From positions 80,160-144,159 of the forward strand of contig NZ_JNIJ01000017.1 in NCBI RefSeq assembly GCF_000701345.1: 64,000 nt of DNA. Reading direction: 5' to 3'. The stretch comes from Bradyrhizobium sp. URHD0069 (GTDB lineage: Bacteria > Pseudomonadota > Alphaproteobacteria > Rhizobiales > Xanthobacteraceae). Below, piece after piece: positions 60,382-64,000 of the stretch; the stretch's first letter is position 1; the number at the start of each line of letters is the position of its first letter. Below the pieces are notes generated by a model. That model was given only the letters and a program-made list of their open reading frames with translations. It searched no databases and was not told where the DNA came from. A program made the position numbers and the translations under genes.

Positions 60382-60719
60382 TCAGGCTAACTGCAGCGGC
60401 CCGTGATCATCGCAATGATCACCGTGCGGATGGTGCAGCCGGCCGTCTACGAGATAGTCGACATGGTCACCATGCGGCACCTCTTCATGTCCGCAGCTTG
60501 GACCGTGTGTGTGTGAGCAGTGGACTTGCGGCGTGCAGTTCACGGGATTTGTGCCGTCGACCGGGATGACATGTTCATCCACGTGATCCCCGTGCATATG
60601 GTGGAGATGGCCGTCGTGAAGATAATCCACATGGCCGTCATGGCGAACGCGGTGTGGCCGCATTTCGGGCCGTGCTGGTGGGTGTGGTTGGCATGATGCT
60701 TCTCGGTGCAGGCCGCCAT
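60382..60719 (-). pseudogene. Histidine-rich metal-binding protein with a frameshift
   Basis: The ATG at 60719, with AAAGGA upstream, begins AACTEKHHANHTHQHGPKCG then HTA. At about 60648 the homology continues in the next frame as VRHDGHVDYLHDGHLHHMHG then DHVDEHVIPVDG, SHTHGPSCGHEEVPHGDHVD and YLVDGRLHHPHGDHCDDHG. One missing base in ACCGCG-TTCGCC restores a 112-residue protein. Such proteins, with repeated HGDHVDYL-DG-LHH and HTHGP-CGH units, are widespread and likely bind zinc or other metals. The frame is broken in this copy, either genuinely or by a sequencing error. Confidence 0.8.
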
Positions 60720-61157
60720 GATGTGTCCTTTCTTCGTTCAGAACCCTGTCGGGACCATTGGTCACTGTTTCTCCGCAGCCTGTTGGCAACTCAGAAAGGG
60801 CGGCAGCTGTTCCCCGAACCGGAACGAAACCTCCTGCACACGCCTGAAATTCCGGGTTCGAGGCCATCTCCGACGCGCAGAGGCCATCTCTGACACGGCG
60901 CTTTGGCATATTCGGCGTTTTACAGATGGAGCATCCGCCCCATGTATCATGTCATTGACACGAAGAACGTAGCGCCGTCGTCGCCGAGTAATCGCGACGA
61001 AGTGATACTCCCGCTGGTCAAATTGTAAGAAATCGGCTGACGACAGGTGACCTTGAATTAATTGTGGCCACGCCAGGGATTCACAAAAGACCAGCGTGCT
61101 TCTAGCGGCAAGAGTCCTCAGGAATTTAAGGTGGTCACGCATGCCGAGACACAACGC
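60720..61157. other. Upstream region of the metal-binding gene
   Basis: No supported gene. It holds the promoter side of the histidine-rich gene (minus strand). Open frames here in both directions are Arg-rich and lack starts with ribosome sites. Confidence 0.4.
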
Positions 61158-63179
61158 TCAGTCCGTTATCCTCCCTTCTTCAGTTGCAGCGTGAAGGGCT
61201 GACTTAAACGCGGCGTCGAACACGCCCCTGTACTGCACCGCGTTGACGTTGGAAATGTGGGCTGTATCGCGGAAGTTGGCCTGCCCGTTCCTGACTAGAT
61301 AGCAATAATCATGCTCGCAAATCACGGACGACGGATCCACCGCAACTAGTCGCGGATTGTCTCTATGCTTATACAGGAATTGACTACTCTCGTCCCGGAG
61401 CCCGCTCATCATCAGGCGGGGATCGGCCTCGACTTTCCATTCATCTATTGCCTTGCCGGCTCGGATCTGATTTTCGATCCATCGTTGCGGCAGGTCGAAA
61501 CCGATGTTCAGTAATGGCATGATCAGGACAACGGTCTTGCCCGAAGAAAGCAGTCTGTCTACCAGGGCAGAAACCTCGAGGGCATTTCCCCAGTTACTTC
61601 CAAGCACAACTATGCTCGGCTGAGTGTGGCCCAGCACGAAATCCAGCGTGCTGCGATTGAACTGTCGGCACGCCCGCTGATCCTCGGAATTTTTTGCAGG
61701 GTCATCGAGGAAGGCCCTGCACCCGCTCTGCGTCGCGATCAGTCCATGTATTCCGTTATCGAGTGCAGCCGAAGAAATTGGCTCGAGGTACTGGTTGGCA
61801 AACGAATCTCCCCACAGGATTGCCGAAGTTCTCCCCGCAGCCTCGTCGCTGCCGAAGCTGCAATAAGTCTCGGTCGCCTTCTTGGTGGAGTTCGAGTTCC
61901 TGAAACATTCGTCCCGTGGCGTGTTAGTCCTTCTCGCCAGTTCGGCCGGTAGCAGATATTTCGGCAGCCTATTTGGCAAGCCATCGTTCAGAAAAGCCAG
62001 TCCGATGAACCCGAGCAACAACGAAAACGCTATGCCAGAACTCGCCAGCAACCTACGGGGTGTCCAGATATCCCGCCGCATTCTGACCGGTTGCTCGACG
62101 TAGCGATAGGAGACGGCGCCGAGCACAAACGACGCCAGCACCATCAATATCTTTTGCATGGCATCTACGCCATAATCGCGCAGGGATAGCCAACCAAGCG
62201 CGAAGACCCAGATCGGCCAGTGCCAAAGGTAAATCGAGTAGGACCAGTCACCCACGCGCTGGATAAAAGACATCCCCAGCAAGCCACCTCGACCGGCCCC
62301 CTGTCCCGCCCCGACTATCATTGCCGCGCCCAAGATCGGCAGGATTGTGAGTGCGCCCGGCCATCGCGATTCGGGTAAAGGATAGACGACGCATGCTGCG
62401 GCCAGCGCCCAGCCTATGACAGCGATAGTCCGCGTTTCTAGCCACCAAGCTTTCGCAGCACCTTCGGATCGGCGCTGTATCTCTGCGGCAGCGATCAACC
62501 CGCCAGCCAAGGGTTCCCAGGCTCTGGCACGCAAGGAGAAAAAGGAAGATCCCATGGCGTCGCTATAGCTCTTCCACAAACACCACGCCAAGGACAGGGC
62601 AGCGACGACCTGAAATACAACCATCACTGTGCTGATCCCAGTCTTCGATCCGGAAGCCAGGCGCCAGATCAGCCATGCGACCAAAGGCATCCAAATGTAG
62701 AACTGCCACTCCACCGACAGAGACCAAGTATGCAACAGCGGCTTGGTTTGAGCAGCCAAGGCGAAATAGCCGTTGTCGCTGTTGAAAGCAAAATTCGACA
62801 CGAATGTCAGCGCAGACAACGCCTGCAGCAGGTGCTTCAGGTATTCGCCGGGCAAGGTCACGAACCAGCCAGCGACGACGGACGAAGCGGTTACAACCGC
62901 AAGCGCAGGATAGATCCGGCGCATCCGCATAATGCCGAAGGCACGGAGCGAAAAACGATCCAGCGTCAGATCGTTCAGCACCTTGCCCGTCATTAGGTAG
63001 CCAGTTATTACCAGGAAGACATCGACGCCGACAAATCCCCCGGCGAACCCTGGTATCTGGAAGTGATAGCCAACGACAGCGATCACCGAAAACGCCCGCA
63101 GCGCGTTGATATCTAGCCGGAAGGCGTTTCCACTTGCATGCTTGCTTGTCGCCTTCGATACAGCCCCCGTTTTCTCCAT
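61158..63179 (-). CDS. Acyltransferase-3/SGNH O-acetyltransferase (OafA-like)
   Basis: A 673-residue membrane enzyme that O-acetylates surface glycans such as lipopolysaccharide or exopolysaccharide. The N-terminal acyltransferase-3 domain (residues ~20-390, about ten helices) begins RLDINALRAFSVIAVVGYHF, with GVDVFLVITGYLMTGKVL, RMRRIYPALAVVTA and HTWSLSVEWQFYIWMPLVAW. The C-terminal SGNH domain has SAILWGDSFANQYLEPISSA (nucleophile Ser), VVLGSNWGNALEV, and RDTAHISNVNAVQYRGVF carrying Asp and His of the catalytic set. The start at 63179 is reasonable. It stands alone in the accessory region. Confidence 0.9.
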   Translation of the reverse strand: MEKTGAVSKATSKHASGNAFRLDINALRAFSVIAVVGYHFQIPGFAGGFVGVDVFLVITGYLMTGKVLNDLTLDRFSLRAFGIMRMRRIYPALAVVTASSVVAGWFVTLPGEYLKHLLQALSALTFVSNFAFNSDNGYFALAAQTKPLLHTWSLSVEWQFYIWMPLVAWLIWRLASGSKTGISTVMVVFQVVAALSLAWCLWKSYSDAMGSSFFSLRARAWEPLAGGLIAAAEIQRRSEGAAKAWWLETRTIAVIGWALAAACVVYPLPESRWPGALTILPILGAAMIVGAGQGAGRGGLLGMSFIQRVGDWSYSIYLWHWPIWVFALGWLSLRDYGVDAMQKILMVLASFVLGAVSYRYVEQPVRMRRDIWTPRRLLASSGIAFSLLLGFIGLAFLNDGLPNRLPKYLLPAELARRTNTPRDECFRNSNSTKKATETYCSFGSDEAAGRTSAILWGDSFANQYLEPISSAALDNGIHGLIATQSGCRAFLDDPAKNSEDQRACRQFNRSTLDFVLGHTQPSIVVLGSNWGNALEVSALVDRLLSSGKTVVLIMPLLNIGFDLPQRWIENQIRAGKAIDEWKVEADPRLMMSGLRDESSQFLYKHRDNPRLVAVDPSSVICEHDYCYLVRNGQANFRDTAHISNVNAVQYRGVFDAAFKSALHAATEEGRITD

Positions 63180-63798
63180 GCCTGCTTCTTCTCGCTCCTT
63201 AATTCGCTTATTTCAGCGCAAGTTGGCTCACAACTTGGGACGCGCCGAGTCGTCAGGCGCCCAGCCATCACGCTGCGCGTGCACGGCGAAGCGAGCCACG
63301 TTATTCTGTTTCGGGATTACTGCCGGTGTGTGCAGCCTAGATATCGAGTTGATCGGTGCCAATCTTGCTGATCGCGAAGTTTGCACTGATGGGCCTTATG
63401 TGAAGTGACGAGTCAACTACCCTGACGCCAGTTTTTTTCACTTTTCGGACCTCGTGCGATGTCCGACCATAGTCCGTAGTGCGCACCAATCAGTAACTCC
63501 CGCCAACGCCTATTCAGTCTTGCTATCGAACGGCTATCTGTTGACCTGTGCAGCTGTGGTTCGCTTTCACGAGCTTCAATATCCGGGATTCAAGATCAGG
63601 GCCGTGTTTCCTTTGTCCATTGTTGCCACCTTTCGGATCTCGCGCGATGTCCGGCTTCAGCCCGCAATCCGCACCAAAGATGGGGTAATCGGCCGGCCCA
63701 GCTTGTGGATAGCTGAAGATTTTGGGTGCTGCGCTTCAGGCTGATGGTGAAACGAGGTCCGTGGTTACGGCCTCAAGCATCAGAAGGAGAAGCGCAGC
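63180..63798. other. Region between the acyltransferase and IS110 element
   Basis: No intact gene is supported. It contains a pair of 48-base related segments listed separately, and its right part, about 63690-63798, must hold the left end of the IS110-type element. Confidence 0.45.
63441..63676. repeat. Imperfect direct repeat of about 48 bp, two copies
   Basis: The segments 63441-63488 and 63629-63676 align without gaps. Shared parts include TTTCGGA.CTCG.GCGATGTC, then CCG and CGCACCA at the end. They are 188 bp apart and lie just left of the IS110 transposase gene. They may be copies of an intergenic element, or a target-site structure. Confidence 0.6.
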
Positions 63799-64000
63799 AT
63801 GGACCATTTTGCTGGATTAGACGTATCGGTCAAGCAGACCAGCGTCTGCATTGTGGATGACACGGGCAGGATCGTGCGGGAAGTGAAGGTGGCGAGCGAG
63901 CCTGAAGCTCTGCTGCAGGTTCTGCGGAACCCCATCTACCGCTTCAGGCGGATCGGACTGGAAGCCGGGCCGCTATCGCAATGGCTTTTCAGCGCGTTGG
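63799..64000 (+). mobile_element. IS110-family transposase, cut by window end
   Basis: The ATG at 63799, with AAGGAG upstream, begins MDHFAGLDVSVKQTSVCIVD DTGRIVREVK, then EALLQVLRN and RIGLEAGPLSQWL. The GLDVSVKQT start with its catalytic aspartate and the RIGLEAGP segment with glutamate are the N-terminal DEDD (RuvC-like) motifs of IS110 transposases. These move DNA without terminal inverted repeats, guided in IS110/IS621-type elements by a bridge RNA encoded at one end. Sixty-seven codons are inside the window; integrity cannot be judged. Confidence 0.85.

Noticed and set aside
60762..61154. Minus-strand frame of 130 codons
   Set aside because: No start with ribosome site, no recognisable protein features.

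Overview
The window looks like a chromosomal segment of a Bradyrhizobium-type alphaproteobacterium (Nitrobacteraceae). Evidence is the high-GC coding style and core gene orders I associate with that group: hdaA-ppk-ppx, lptF-lptG-lptD-surA-pdxA-rsmA, gmk-yicC-mltG-fabF-acpP-fabG-fabD, and rpsF-rpsR-DUF2232-rplI followed by dnaB-alr. The species is inferred, not proven. I saw no rRNA gene, tRNA gene or CRISPR array.

Region 1 (1-4.9 kb) is accessory DNA rich in wreckage. It holds a glutathione S-transferase fragment with an internal stop, a SnoaL-like protein, an msrA fragment meeting an orphan signal peptide head to head, a frameshifted tautomerase, and a transposase-like coiled-coil tail. Two intact genes follow: glutaminyl-tRNA synthetase, unusual in Alphaproteobacteria, and a DUF983 membrane protein.

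Region 2 (about 5-15.4 kb) is an integrated mobile element. It has a serine recombinase, a stand-alone phage terminase small subunit, two related small proteins (6894-7211 and 9307-9615), two winged-helix or HTH proteins whose own genes contain clustered iteron-like repeats, two excisionase/AlpA-type regulators, a ParB-nuclease-domain protein, a stand-alone FtsH-like (M41) metallopeptidase, and a tyrosine integrase at the right edge. There are no capsid, tail or conjugation genes. Integrase + AlpA + replication initiator + lone TerS resembles a phage satellite (PICI-like) layout, possibly two related units joined together. This is the most interesting part of the window.

Region 3 (15.5-53.5 kb) is core chromosome. 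It covers phospholipid synthesis, replication control (hdaA), polyphosphate turnover (ppk, ppx), TerC, Ndk, an ABC-F ATPase, holC-pepA, lipopolysaccharide export and outer-membrane assembly (lptF, lptG, lptD, surA) with pdxA and rsmA, guanylate kinase, YicC, MltG, the fatty-acid synthesis cluster, a ribosomal protein operon, a cytochrome-c-like protein, a cyclopropane-synthase-like methyltransferase, dnaB, alr and xthA.

Region 4 (54.4-64 kb) is accessory again. It has a NodT-type outer-membrane efflux pseudogene with several lesions, a class III adenylate/guanylate cyclase, a Crp/Fnr regulator, a histidine-rich metal-binding gene with a one-base frameshift, an acyltransferase-3/SGNH protein, and the first 67 codons of an IS110-family transposase cut by the window end. 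Two small genes of 40 and 55 codons (50255-50377, 58001-58168) are easily missed and are listed.
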